DNA from: Wocania ichthyoenteri Th78
GTDB taxonomy: Bacteria; Bacteroidota; Bacteroidia; Flavobacteriales; Flavobacteriaceae
Assembly (NCBI RefSeq): GCF_000789235.1
Contig: NZ_KN525716.1
Location: 248,001-312,000 of the forward strand
Length of the DNA stretch: 64,000 nt
Reading direction: 5' to 3'
Position 1 is the stretch's first letter; each line of letters starts with the position of its first letter. The position numbers and the translations under genes were made by a program. This document shows, piece by piece, positions 17,395 through 25,789 of this stretch. A model generated the notes under the pieces. That model had not been told where the DNA came from, searched no databases, and saw only the letters and a list, made by a program, of their open reading frames with translations.

Positions 17395-17853
17395 ATGCAA
17401 AAAAACATTAACATACAGAATAAAAAAGCACGCTTTCTATATGAAATTTTAGATAAGTATACTGCTGGAATTGTGTTAACTGGAACCGAAATTAAATCCA
17501 TTAGAAGTAGTAAAGCATCCATTGCTGAAAGCTTTTGTGAGTTTAACGAAAACGGTGAGCTTTTTGTAATTAATATGACCATTCAAGAATACGCTTTTGG
17601 TAATTATTACAACCACAGACCAAAAGCTGAAAGAAAATTGCTTTTAAATAAAAAGGAATTAAAAAAGCTTAATAAAGAAGTTCAAAATACAGGATTAACT
17701 ATTATTCCGTTACGTTTGTTTATTAACGAAAAAGGCTATGCCAAATTAGATATTGCCTTAGCAAAAGGAAAAAAACTTTTCGACAAACGAGAAACAATAA
17801 AAGACCGTGATAATAAACGCGATTTGGATAGAATTAAAAAGGCATATAAATAA
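17395..17853 (+). CDS. smpB: SsrA-binding protein SmpB
   Basis: 152 residues from the ATG at 17395. An upstream in-frame TTG would add only MCS and overlaps the promoter box. SmpB binds tmRNA and carries it to stalled ribosomes for trans-translation. Family features are [66 protein letters not shown], and the basic C-terminal tail [21 protein letters not shown] that mimics an anticodon stem. The tmRNA gene is not visible nearby. Confidence 0.97.
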   Translation: MQKNINIQNKKARFLYEILDKYTAGIVLTGTEIKSIRSSKASIAESFCEFNENGELFVINMTIQEYAFGNYYNHRPKAERKLLLNKKELKKLNKEVQNTGLTIIPLRLFINEKGYAKLDIALAKGKKLFDKRETIKDRDNKRDLDRIKKAYK

Positions 17854-17929
17854 TTTAAGAAAGCCTTAACGTTCCAACTATTACTAAATTTCTACTTTGC
17901 AGTTCTAAAAAATCAAAAAACTTTTCAGC

Positions 17930-18466
17930 ATGAAAAAACTTGTTATACTAATATTTACCTGCTTATTAACGTTTTCAATAAGCGCGCAAGAGAGCACAGA
18001 AAAAGCTAAAGATTATTATAAGAAAGTACAAACACTAGATAGTACCATTAAAGCACTTTACGCTGTTATTTCAGGTGAAAAAGGTGAAGCAAGAGATTGG
18101 GAACTTTTTAAATACTTATTTAAACCTGAAGCAAAGTTAATTCCCTCAGGAAAAGACAAAAATGGAGAGTATCAAGTGCGTTATATGACACCTGATGATT
18201 ATATAAAAAATTCTGGGCAATGGTTGATTGATAATGGCTTTTTTGAAAAAGAAATTCATAGAAAAACAAATACTTTCGGAAATATAACCCAAGTATTTAG
18301 CACGTATGAGTCTTTTCATAGCGCATCAGATAAAAAACCTTTTATGCGAGGTATTAATAGTATTCAATTATTATATGATGGTAATCGTTGGTGGGTTATA
18401 AACATTTACTGGACTCAAGAAACTAAAGAAAACCCTATTCCTAAAAAACATCTTCCAAAACAATAA
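17930..18466 (+). CDS. Exported NTF2-like (SnoaL/DUF4440-type) protein
   Basis: 178 residues with a signal peptide (1-19, ending SISAQ). The mature part has the cone-like NTF2 pattern: an N-terminal helix, WELFKYLFKPEAKLIP near 58, and two final strands FMRGINSIQLLYDGNRWWVINIYW. The pocket chemistry cannot be read from the sequence. It precedes the S15 peptidase gene by 5 bases, so they are probably co-expressed, and both proteins are exported. Confidence 0.7.
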   Translation: MKKLVILIFTCLLTFSISAQESTEKAKDYYKKVQTLDSTIKALYAVISGEKGEARDWELFKYLFKPEAKLIPSGKDKNGEYQVRYMTPDDYIKNSGQWLIDNGFFEKEIHRKTNTFGNITQVFSTYESFHSASDKKPFMRGINSIQLLYDGNRWWVINIYWTQETKENPIPKKHLPKQ

Positions 18467-18471
18467 AATTT

Positions 18472-20364
18472 ATGAAAAAGCCTTACAAATTAAATACTAC
18501 TCTTTTTTCTTTCTTCATTTTTACAATATCCTTTCTTTCTGCCTTTGCTCAAGAAAAAGCAATGCCTATTTTTAAAGATGGAGAAGCGCAAATAGTTGAA
18601 GCATTTAATACACCAGATAAATGGATACGACATGATTTATTTGTTGAAACCGAATTCGATACCGATGGCGATGGTAAATTAGACCGCATGCATGTATCTG
18701 TAACTAGACCATTTCAAACCGATACTGAAAGCTTAAAACTTCCTGTAATTTATGTGTCTAGCCCTTATTTTGCTGGTGTAGCACAAGGTGGAAATGAGTT
18801 ATTTTGGAATGTAAAACATGAACTTGGAGAACAAGTAAAAGGACCAATTCACCCTGAAGTAAAGCGTGTTGGAAAAAGACCAATCATATCTAATTCGCAT
18901 ATTAAAAAATGGATACCAAGAGGTTATATTGTAGTGCATTCGTCCTCACCTGGAACTGGATTATCTCAAGGTTCACCTACTGTTGGTGGTCAAAACGAAT
19001 CCTTAGCACCTAAATCGGTAATCGACTGGTTATGTGGACGAGCTAAAGGCTATACTGAACCTTATGGAAATAAAACTGTTGAAGCGTTTTGGAGTACTGG
19101 AAAAGTTGGAATGACTGGAACGTCGTACAACGGAACTATTCCGTTAGCTGCTGCAACCACAGGCGTTGATGGTCTTGAGGCTATTATTCCTATAGCACCC
19201 AACACCTCTTATTATCATTATTACCGTTCTAACGGATTGGTACGCTCTCCAGGTGGTTACTTAGGTGAAGATATTGATGTGTTATACGATTTTATTCATA
19301 GTGGTGGTGAAGAACCTATTATTCCAAATAGCAATACAAAAATTAATGATGCTAAAATTCCTAAAGCATATAAAAATAAAAGAGCATACAGCAATGAAGT
19401 AATTCGTGATACCGAAATGAAGAATGGTATGGACAGGATTACTGGTGATTATAACAATTTTTGGGCTGGACGCGATTATTTAAACCATATGGCTCCAATG
19501 AAAGCGGCGTTATTAATGTCGCATGGATTTAATGATTGGAATGTTATGCCAGAGCACAGTTATAGAATATATAAAAAAGCGAGAGAAATGGGTATCCCAT
19601 CGCAAATATACTATCACCAATTTGGTCATGGTGGTCCGCCACCAATTACAATGATGAATCGTTGGTTTACACGTTATTTACATGGTATTGAAAACGGTGT
19701 AGAAAACGATGCTAAAGCTTGGATTGTTAGAGAAAATGATAAAACGGACCAACCAACTGCGTACAAAGAGTATCCAAACCCAGATGCTTCTCCTGTTACT
19801 TTATATTTAAATTCTGCTGGAAAATTATCTATTGAAAAACAAAAAAAGCAAGGCAAGGAAACATTAGTTGATGATTATAATTTTTCGGGTACAGATTTAG
19901 CAAAATCAAACAATTCAAAAAACAGATTATTATATGTAACGCCTATACTAAAAGAAGATTTGCATATTTCTGGCGTACCAGAAACCACTATTAAATTAGC
20001 AAGTAGTAAACCTGCAGCAAATTTATCGATTTGGTTAGTTTCGCTACCATGGAATGAAGGTAAAGTGAAAATTACCGATAATATTATTACACGTGGTTGG
20101 GCAGATCCTCAAAACTATAAATCTCTAACAGAAAGTAAACCTTTAAAACCTGGTAAATTTTACGAGCTTACCTTTAATTTACAACCCGACGATCAAGTTA
20201 TTAAAGCAGGACAACAAATTGGTTTAATGATTTTTTCTAGCGACCAAGAATTTACTTTGCACCCAAAACCAGGAACGGAGTTGACAGTTGATTTGGATGG
20301 AACTAGTTTGACGTTGCCTGTTGTTGGTGGTGTTGAAAGTTTCAATACGTCCTTAGGGAATTAA
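18472..20364 (+). CDS. Exported CocE/NonD-family hydrolase (Xaa-Pro dipeptidyl-peptidase type, S15)
   Basis: 630 residues with a signal peptide ending SAFAQE (about 28). The alpha/beta-hydrolase core contains the nucleophile elbow GMTGTSYNGT (Ser near 221), SHGFNDWNV carrying the acid-residue region (near 348), and HQFGHGGPP with the catalytic His (near 384). The C-terminal half is a jelly-roll X-Pro dipeptidyl-peptidase domain (VPETTIKLASSKPAANLSIWLVSLPW and LMIFSSDQEFTLHPKPGTEL). Members cleave Xaa-Pro dipeptides or act as acyl esterases. A periplasmic peptide-processing role is likely. It is the middle gene of a three-gene exported set. Confidence 0.88.
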   Translation: MKKPYKLNTTLFSFFIFTISFLSAFAQEKAMPIFKDGEAQIVEAFNTPDKWIRHDLFVETEFDTDGDGKLDRMHVSVTRPFQTDTESLKLPVIYVSSPYFAGVAQGGNELFWNVKHELGEQVKGPIHPEVKRVGKRPIISNSHIKKWIPRGYIVVHSSSPGTGLSQGSPTVGGQNESLAPKSVIDWLCGRAKGYTEPYGNKTVEAFWSTGKVGMTGTSYNGTIPLAAATTGVDGLEAIIPIAPNTSYYHYYRSNGLVRSPGGYLGEDIDVLYDFIHSGGEEPIIPNSNTKINDAKIPKAYKNKRAYSNEVIRDTEMKNGMDRITGDYNNFWAGRDYLNHMAPMKAALLMSHGFNDWNVMPEHSYRIYKKAREMGIPSQIYYHQFGHGGPPPITMMNRWFTRYLHGIENGVENDAKAWIVRENDKTDQPTAYKEYPNPDASPVTLYLNSAGKLSIEKQKKQGKETLVDDYNFSGTDLAKSNNSKNRLLYVTPILKEDLHISGVPETTIKLASSKPAANLSIWLVSLPWNEGKVKITDNIITRGWADPQNYKSLTESKPLKPGKFYELTFNLQPDDQVIKAGQQIGLMIFSSDQEFTLHPKPGTELTVDLDGTSLTLPVVGGVESFNTSLGN

Positions 20365-20390
20365 AATATATAAACGAAATTTATGATGCT

Positions 20391-20933
20391 ATGAAGCAAG
20401 TACATATTCTATTAACCATAATGCTATTTAGCTCTGTTACTTTACCTGTATTTGCTCAACAAAACAATTTTATTAAAGACTATTTAGAACGATTGGTAAA
20501 TTCTCATAAGTACTTAATACTTGTGGCAGAAACAATGCCAGAGAACAAATATAACTTTAAAGCATCTCCAGAATCACTGTCCTTTGCTGAAAATTTAATG
20601 CATATAGGATATGCTGTAGATTGGCATAGTCAGTCATTATTAGGTGGTCGAGAATCTAGAGATTGGAAAACTGATGCAATTTTTAAGGTTGCCAATAAAT
20701 CTAAGGAAGAAATGATTTCAATTATTGATAAGACATTTGATGAGACAATAACCTTAATTAAAGAATTTGATACAACTCAACTTGATGATGAGCTAGACTA
20801 TTTCGGGTTGAATAGAACGAAACGACAAATATTCTTATTACTTGCAGACCATATAACTCACCACAGGGGACAAATGCTCGTTTATATGAGATTAAATGGA
20901 CTTGTCCCTCCTAGATATGTTTTGTTTCAATAA
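20391..20933 (+). CDS. Exported DinB-family (YfiT-like four-helix) protein
   Basis: 180 residues with a signal peptide ending PVFAQ (about 22). The rest is a DinB four-helix bundle with the expected metal-binding histidines: LMHIGYAVDWHS (near 76-86) and DHITHHRGQMLVYMRLNGLVPP near the C-terminus. The family includes metal-dependent thiol S-transferases; most secreted flavobacterial members are uncharacterised. It is 26 bases after the S15 peptidase gene and convergent with pcm. Confidence 0.85.
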   Translation: MKQVHILLTIMLFSSVTLPVFAQQNNFIKDYLERLVNSHKYLILVAETMPENKYNFKASPESLSFAENLMHIGYAVDWHSQSLLGGRESRDWKTDAIFKVANKSKEEMISIIDKTFDETITLIKEFDTTQLDDELDYFGLNRTKRQIFLLLADHITHHRGQMLVYMRLNGLVPPRYVLFQ

Positions 20934-20950
20934 ATCAAAATTAACTTATC

Positions 20951-21610
20951 CTAATTCTTATCCTCCAAAAGTGGCACAAATCGAAACTCGCCAAATTCTT
21001 CTTGTTCAAATTCTTTTTTTCCTTTTCTTATAAAAAGGGTCATAATTTGCACATCATCGCCCACAGGAATAACAAGCCTTCCTCCTATTTTTAACTGGCT
21101 TAATAATGGTTTTGGCACAAACGGTGCGCCTGCAGTAACAATAATACTATCAAATGGCGCTTCTTCAATTAGACCTTTATAACCATCGCCAAAAATGAGT
21201 TTTTTAGCACGATAGCCTAATTTGGGTAAAAACTTATTCGTTTTTTTAAACAGTTCTTGTTGGCGTTCAATACTAAAAACTTTTGCTCCTAATTCGCATA
21301 AAACAGCAGTTTGATAACCACTACCTGTACCAATTTCTAAAACCTTAGCGCCTTTTTTTACTTCTAATAATTCCGATTGAAAAGCCACAGTATAAGGTTG
21401 CGATATCGTCTGATCTGCAGCAATAGGAAACGCTTTATCTTGGTAAGCATGATCTAAAAAACCAGAATCCATAAACAAATGTCTTGGTATGTTTCCAATG
21501 GCCTTTAAAACCGCTTCATTGGTTATACCTTTGTTTTTTAAAACGTTAACTAATTGTTGTCGTAGTCCTTTGTGTTTAAATGTATCTTTCAATGGTTGAG
21601 TTATTTTCAA
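20951..21610 (-). CDS. pcm: Protein-L-isoaspartate O-methyltransferase
   Basis: 219 residues from a TTG start at 21610 (no ATG is suitably placed). It repairs isoaspartyl residues by methylation with SAM. Motifs are AFPIAADQTISQPYTVAFQSELLEV, motif I VLEIGTGSGYQTAVL, SIERQQELF, GDGYKGLIEEAPFDSIIVTAGAP and LLSQLKIGGRLVIPVG, all in the canonical order. It is convergent with the DinB gene. Confidence 0.95.
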   Translation of the reverse strand: MKITQPLKDTFKHKGLRQQLVNVLKNKGITNEAVLKAIGNIPRHLFMDSGFLDHAYQDKAFPIAADQTISQPYTVAFQSELLEVKKGAKVLEIGTGSGYQTAVLCELGAKVFSIERQQELFKKTNKFLPKLGYRAKKLIFGDGYKGLIEEAPFDSIIVTAGAPFVPKPLLSQLKIGGRLVIPVGDDVQIMTLFIRKGKKEFEQEEFGEFRFVPLLEDKN

Positions 21611-21723
21611 AGCTAAAATTAGTAAACATTTTTAAGCTAAAATCATTTTAATCATAATTTCTTTTAAGTATCAATAAAGCAAAAAATTAGCTGCAAATAA
21701 TCAAATTCATGTATTAAATATCT

Positions 21724-21731
21724 TATTTTTG
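21724..21731 (+). promoter_or_regulatory. -7 box TATTTTTG before the Gfo/Idh gene
   Basis: TATTTTTG lies 16 bases before the ATG at 21748 and is an exact TAnnTTTG match. Confidence 0.4.
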
Positions 21732-21747
21732 TTGAAAACGTAAAAAT

Positions 21748-22710
21748 ATGCTAAAAGCTGGTGTACTTGGTGCTGGTCATCTTGGAAAAATTCATTTAAG
21801 ACTTCTTAATCAATCTGATAAATATAACCTTATTGGTTTTTATGATGCAGATGCAGATAATGGAAAAAGAGTAGAAGATGAATTTGGTTATAAATTTTTT
21901 GATTCTATCGAAACACTTATAGATGCTGTTGATATGATAGATATTGTTACACCCACATTATCGCATTACGATTGTGCAAAACAAGCTATTGCCAAAGGCA
22001 AACACATTTTTATTGAAAAACCAATTACTAATACCGTTGAAGAAGCAGAACATATTAGAGAGCTTTTAGCACAACATGATATTCGCGGACAAGTGGGTCA
22101 TGTAGAGCGTTTTAATCCTGCTTTTATAGCAGTAAAAAAAGATATTAAATCACCTATGTTTATTGAAACACATCGATTAGCAGAATTTAATCCGCGTGGA
22201 ACCGATGTTCCCGTTGTGCTAGATTTAATGATTCACGATATCGATATTATTTTAAGTGTTGTAAAATCGAAAGTAAAACATATTTCTGCAAGTGGTGTTT
22301 CGGTTATTAGCGATACTCCAGATATTGCCAACGCTCGGATAGAATTTGAAAACGGCTGTGTTGCCAATTTAACAGCGAGTAGAATCTCTTTAAAAAGTAT
22401 GCGTAAAACACGTTTTTTTCAAAAAGACGCCTACATCTCTGTAGATTTTTTAGAAAAAAAATGTGAAGTTGTTAAAATGAAAGATGCTCCAGAAAACCCT
22501 GGAGATTTCGATATGATTCTTCAAAATGCTGAAGGTATAAAAAAGCAAATCTATTTTGATAATCCAGAAATTTCAATCAACAACGCTATTCTTGATGAAT
22601 TAGAAACCTTTGCAGATGCTATTAACAACAATACAACACCAGTTGTAACACTACATGATGGCACTGAAGCTTTACGTGTGGCAACACAGATAATTAATTG
22701 TTTTAAATAA
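21748..22710 (+). CDS. Gfo/Idh/MocA-family oxidoreductase
   Basis: 320 residues. The Rossmann N-terminus is GVLGAGHLGKIHLRLL, the family EKP motif lies in GKHIFIEKPITN (near 88-97), and GHVERFNPA with DLMIHDIDIIL marks the C-terminal substrate domain. Members are NAD(P)-dependent sugar or cyclitol dehydrogenases and biliverdin-reductase-like enzymes; the substrate here is unknown. No signal peptide is present. The dehydrogenase gene begins 8 bases after the stop, so the two are probably co-transcribed. Confidence 0.9.
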   Translation: MLKAGVLGAGHLGKIHLRLLNQSDKYNLIGFYDADADNGKRVEDEFGYKFFDSIETLIDAVDMIDIVTPTLSHYDCAKQAIAKGKHIFIEKPITNTVEEAEHIRELLAQHDIRGQVGHVERFNPAFIAVKKDIKSPMFIETHRLAEFNPRGTDVPVVLDLMIHDIDIILSVVKSKVKHISASGVSVISDTPDIANARIEFENGCVANLTASRISLKSMRKTRFFQKDAYISVDFLEKKCEVVKMKDAPENPGDFDMILQNAEGIKKQIYFDNPEISINNAILDELETFADAINNNTTPVVTLHDGTEALRVATQIINCFK

Positions 22711-22718
22711 AATTTCAA

Positions 22719-23609
22719 ATGAAAAATATCGCTGTAATTGGTGCTGGAACCATGGGAAATGGTATTGCACATACTTTTGCTCAAAGCGGGTTTAAAGTTC
22801 AACTCATAGATATTAGTGAAGCTTCCTTGAAAAAAGGCATGGAGACCATTTCTAAAAATTTAGATAGAATGGTTGCTAAAGAAAAAATAACGGAAACCGA
22901 TAAAAACGAAACTTTAGCAAATATTACAACCTTTACGAGTATAACCGAAGGTGTTGAATATGCTAGTCTTGTTGTTGAAGCTGCTACCGAAAATATAGAT
23001 TTAAAACTAAAAGTTTTCAAACAATTAGATGAAGCTTGTCCAGATGATACTATTCTTGCAACAAACACATCTTCAATTTCTATAACGCAAATTGCGGCGG
23101 TAACCTCTCGACCAGAAATGGTTATCGGGATGCATTTTATGAACCCCGTTCCCATCATGAAATTGGTTGAAATTATTCGTGGTTATAATACGAGTGATGA
23201 AGTAACAAATACTATTATGGAAATGAGTCGTAAACTTGGTAAAACCCCAACCGAAGTAAACGATTATCCTGGTTTTGTTGCCAACAGAATATTAATGCCT
23301 ATGCTAAATGAATCTATTGAAACCTTATACAATGGCGTAGCAGGCGTTGAAGAAATTGATACGGTTATGAAGCTTGGAATGGCACATCCCATGGGACCAT
23401 TACAATTAGCAGATTTTATAGGCTTAGACGTATGTCTTTCTATTCTAAATGTAATGTACGAAGGCTTTAAAAACCCTAAATATGCACCATGTCCGTTATT
23501 AGTAAATATGGTTCGTGCTGGCAAATTAGGTGTAAAATCTGGTGAAGGCTTTTATGATTATTCAGAGAGCAGAAAGGCTGAAAAAGTGGCTAAACAGTTT
23601 ATAAAGTAA
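22719..23609 (+). CDS. 3-hydroxybutyryl-CoA / 3-hydroxyacyl-CoA dehydrogenase
   Basis: 296 residues. It oxidises L-3-hydroxyacyl-CoA with NAD+ or works in the reverse direction. The NAD domain starts with IAVIGAGTMGNGIAHTFAQSGFKVQLID. The catalytic region has TNTSSISI, GMHFMNPVPIMKLVEII (the His of the His-Glu dyad) and NDYPGFVANRILMPMLNE. The C-terminal dimerisation domain contains GMAHPMGPLQLADFIGLD and SGEGFYDYS. It is the stand-alone short form rather than fused to a hydratase. It lies downstream of the Gfo/Idh gene. Confidence 0.92.
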   Translation: MKNIAVIGAGTMGNGIAHTFAQSGFKVQLIDISEASLKKGMETISKNLDRMVAKEKITETDKNETLANITTFTSITEGVEYASLVVEAATENIDLKLKVFKQLDEACPDDTILATNTSSISITQIAAVTSRPEMVIGMHFMNPVPIMKLVEIIRGYNTSDEVTNTIMEMSRKLGKTPTEVNDYPGFVANRILMPMLNESIETLYNGVAGVEEIDTVMKLGMAHPMGPLQLADFIGLDVCLSILNVMYEGFKNPKYAPCPLLVNMVRAGKLGVKSGEGFYDYSESRKAEKVAKQFIK

Positions 23610-23618
23610 ATTAAAAAC

Positions 23619-23706
23619 GTCATTGCGAATCACACTTTTTTGTGTGATGTGGCAATCTCTTTTTTAATAAACAGATTACCACGTCGTAAAAACTCCTCGT
23701 AATGAC
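23619..23706. repeat. Multi-hairpin palindromic repeat (GTCATTGCGA type)
   Basis: Outer arms GTCATTGCGA and TCGTAATGAC pair, with one mismatch. Inside them CACAC/GTGTG pairs around six Ts (23631-23646), and GGCAATCT/AGATTACC pairs further in. It fills the gap between the dehydrogenase and DUF1015 genes. It resembles dispersed chromosomal REP-like units common in this group. Confidence 0.75.
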
Positions 23707-23721
23707 AGTTTCGAATAAATC

Positions 23722-24960
23722 ATGGCAAAAATAAAACCATTTAAAGCGGTACGTCCAACTAGAGCTATTGTTGGTTTGGTAGCTGCACGTCCCTACCAAA
23801 GTTACACAGTTAACGAGCGAGACTCTAGAATGGATTATAACCCATATAGTTTTCTTCATATTGTAAATCCTGGCTATAAATACGACCAAGTTATTACTGG
23901 CGAGGAACGCTATAAATTAGTTAGAAACCGGTATTTAGAATTTAAAGAAGATGGCATTTTTATTCAAGATGAAAAGCCATCGTTTTATGTCTATAAAATA
24001 GTAAATAGACATGGTCAAGAATTCAATGGAATTATTGCAGCAACTAGTGCGGAGGATTATGAAAAAGATGTTATAAAAAAACATGAAGATACACTAGCAA
24101 AACGAGAACAAACATTTAAAACCTATTTGCAAACAGTAGGTTTTAACGCAGAACCTGTGCTCCTTACCTATCCAGATAATAATGTAATTTCATCAATTAT
24201 AAAAGCCACTCAAAAAAATCATGCAGAGTTTGAGTTTACAATGACTTACAGAGACACACATTATTTGTGGAAAATAGATAATGAAGATGATATTGTAGTA
24301 ATTCAAGATGAGTTTGATAAAATGGAAACCATTTATATTGCAGATGGACATCATAGATCAGCTTCATCTTACTTATTATATAAAGATGAAAAAGCTAAAA
24401 ACATCAATCATCAAGGTAGTGAAGCTTACAACTTTTTTATGTCGTATCTCATACCAGAATCCGATTTAGTAATTCATGAATTTAACCGTTTAATAAAAGA
24501 TTTGAATGGTTTAAGCAAAGAAGAGTTTTTAATTCGTTTAGATCATTTATATCGTATTGAAAATAGAGGAATCGTGCCCTATAGCCCATCCAAACCACAT
24601 CACTTTAGCATGTATTTAGATGGTGAATTTTACTCACTATATTTAAGAAAAACCAATTATGATTTTGACACTTCGTTAGATACGCTAGATGCGTATTTGC
24701 TTTACAAAACGATACTACAACCCATTTTAGGCATTAACGATTTACGAGACGACAATCGCATTGAATATGTAAATGGGAGACATGAAATGATTACTATTAA
24801 AAGTGGTGTTGATAGTGGGGAATTTAAAGTAGGTTTTGGCATGTGTGCTGCTACCATTAAGCAAATAAAGCATATAGCAGATGAGGGTTTAAAGATGCCC
24901 CCAAAGAGCACATATATTTTACCAAAATTAAGAAGCGGGATAACAATTTACGAATTTTAA
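23722..24960 (+). CDS. DUF1015-family protein
   Basis: 412 residues with no signal peptide. It has the DUF1015 signature order: IKPFKAVRPT at the start, a SFLHIVNP block near 45, ERYKLVRNRYLEF, GIIAATSAEDYE, IADGHHRSASSYLLY near 205-220 (the most conserved block), and a C-terminal FGMCAATIKQIKHIADEGLKMPPKSTYILPKLRSG. The family is widespread and often near serine-biosynthesis or 2-hydroxyacid dehydrogenase genes. Its reaction is not established. The GHHR motif suggests a nucleotide- or phosphate-binding site, but that is inference. Confidence 0.9.
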   Translation: MAKIKPFKAVRPTRAIVGLVAARPYQSYTVNERDSRMDYNPYSFLHIVNPGYKYDQVITGEERYKLVRNRYLEFKEDGIFIQDEKPSFYVYKIVNRHGQEFNGIIAATSAEDYEKDVIKKHEDTLAKREQTFKTYLQTVGFNAEPVLLTYPDNNVISSIIKATQKNHAEFEFTMTYRDTHYLWKIDNEDDIVVIQDEFDKMETIYIADGHHRSASSYLLYKDEKAKNINHQGSEAYNFFMSYLIPESDLVIHEFNRLIKDLNGLSKEEFLIRLDHLYRIENRGIVPYSPSKPHHFSMYLDGEFYSLYLRKTNYDFDTSLDTLDAYLLYKTILQPILGINDLRDDNRIEYVNGRHEMITIKSGVDSGEFKVGFGMCAATIKQIKHIADEGLKMPPKSTYILPKLRSGITIYEF

Positions 24961-25041
24961 CGCTTTGCATAAAAATGTTTATTTGTTTAGCTATTAGGGT
25001 TTCAAGGCACTACTAAACAACAAACGACTTAACAAACAACA

Positions 25042-25722
25042 ATGAATATAAAAGAAAATCTGAACCATATAAAATCAATATTACCAGAACACGTTACGTT
25101 AGTAGCAGTTTCTAAAACCAAACCTGTTAGCGATTTAATGGAAGCGTACAATGCTGGACAACGTATTTTTGGAGAAAATAAAATCCAAGAAATGGCTGAA
25201 AAACATGAAGAAATGCCTAAAGATATTGAATGGCATATGATTGGTCATGTTCAGCGAAATAAAGTAAAATATATGGCTGAATTTGTCAGTTTAATTCATG
25301 GTGTTGATAATTTTAAATTATTAAAGGAAATTAACAAACAAGCAAAAAAGCATAACAGGACTATTGATTGTTTACTTCAAATAAAAATAGCGTCAGAAGA
25401 TTCTAAATTTGGAATGTCATTTGATGAAGCTTCAGAAATTATTCAATCTAAAGCATTTTCAGAATTACAACATATAAAAGTTACAGGCGTTATGGGAATG
25501 GCAACATTTACTGATGATATGAATCAAGTTGAAAAAGAATTCACAGTATTAAAAACCTATTTTGATAAACTTAAAATTTGTCACACTGAGCGCAGTCAAA
25601 ATACAGAATTCAGAATTACAAGTATGGGAATGAGTGGTGATTATGAGTTAGCAATTGATTGTGGAAGCAACATGATTCGTGTTGGAAGTAGTATATTTGG
25701 CGAACGAAATTATAATAATTAG
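25042..25722 (+). CDS. yggS: YggS-family PLP-binding homeostasis protein
   Basis: 226 residues, a single-domain TIM-barrel protein like alanine racemase's N-terminal domain. It binds PLP and helps vitamin-B6 and amino-acid homeostasis without known catalysis. Motifs are LVAVSKTKP (PLP Lys), IFGENKIQEM, WHMIGHVQRNK, and the C-terminal SMGMSGDYELAIDCGSNMIRVGSSIFGER. Just before that last block, residues about 180-186 (ICHTERS) are encoded by half of a dispersed palindromic repeat (25579-25597), apparently inserted in frame in a surface loop. Confidence 0.93.
   Translation: MNIKENLNHIKSILPEHVTLVAVSKTKPVSDLMEAYNAGQRIFGENKIQEMAEKHEEMPKDIEWHMIGHVQRNKVKYMAEFVSLIHGVDNFKLLKEINKQAKKHNRTIDCLLQIKIASEDSKFGMSFDEASEIIQSKAFSELQHIKVTGVMGMATFTDDMNQVEKEFTVLKTYFDKLKICHTERSQNTEFRITSMGMSGDYELAIDCGSNMIRVGSSIFGERNYNN
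25579..25597. repeat. Half-unit of family A repeat inside yggS
   Basis: TGTCACACTGAGCGCAGTC matches the TGTCACACT...GAGCG.AGTCGA edge of the intergenic family A repeats. It contributes a short in-frame segment to YggS between the variable loop and the conserved SMGMSGDY block. Confidence 0.6.
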
Positions 25723-25789
25723 TAAACAGTCGCGGTTTCAGTTAACAGTCTTCGACTAAACGACAAACAAATAAACAGATAAACACTTT

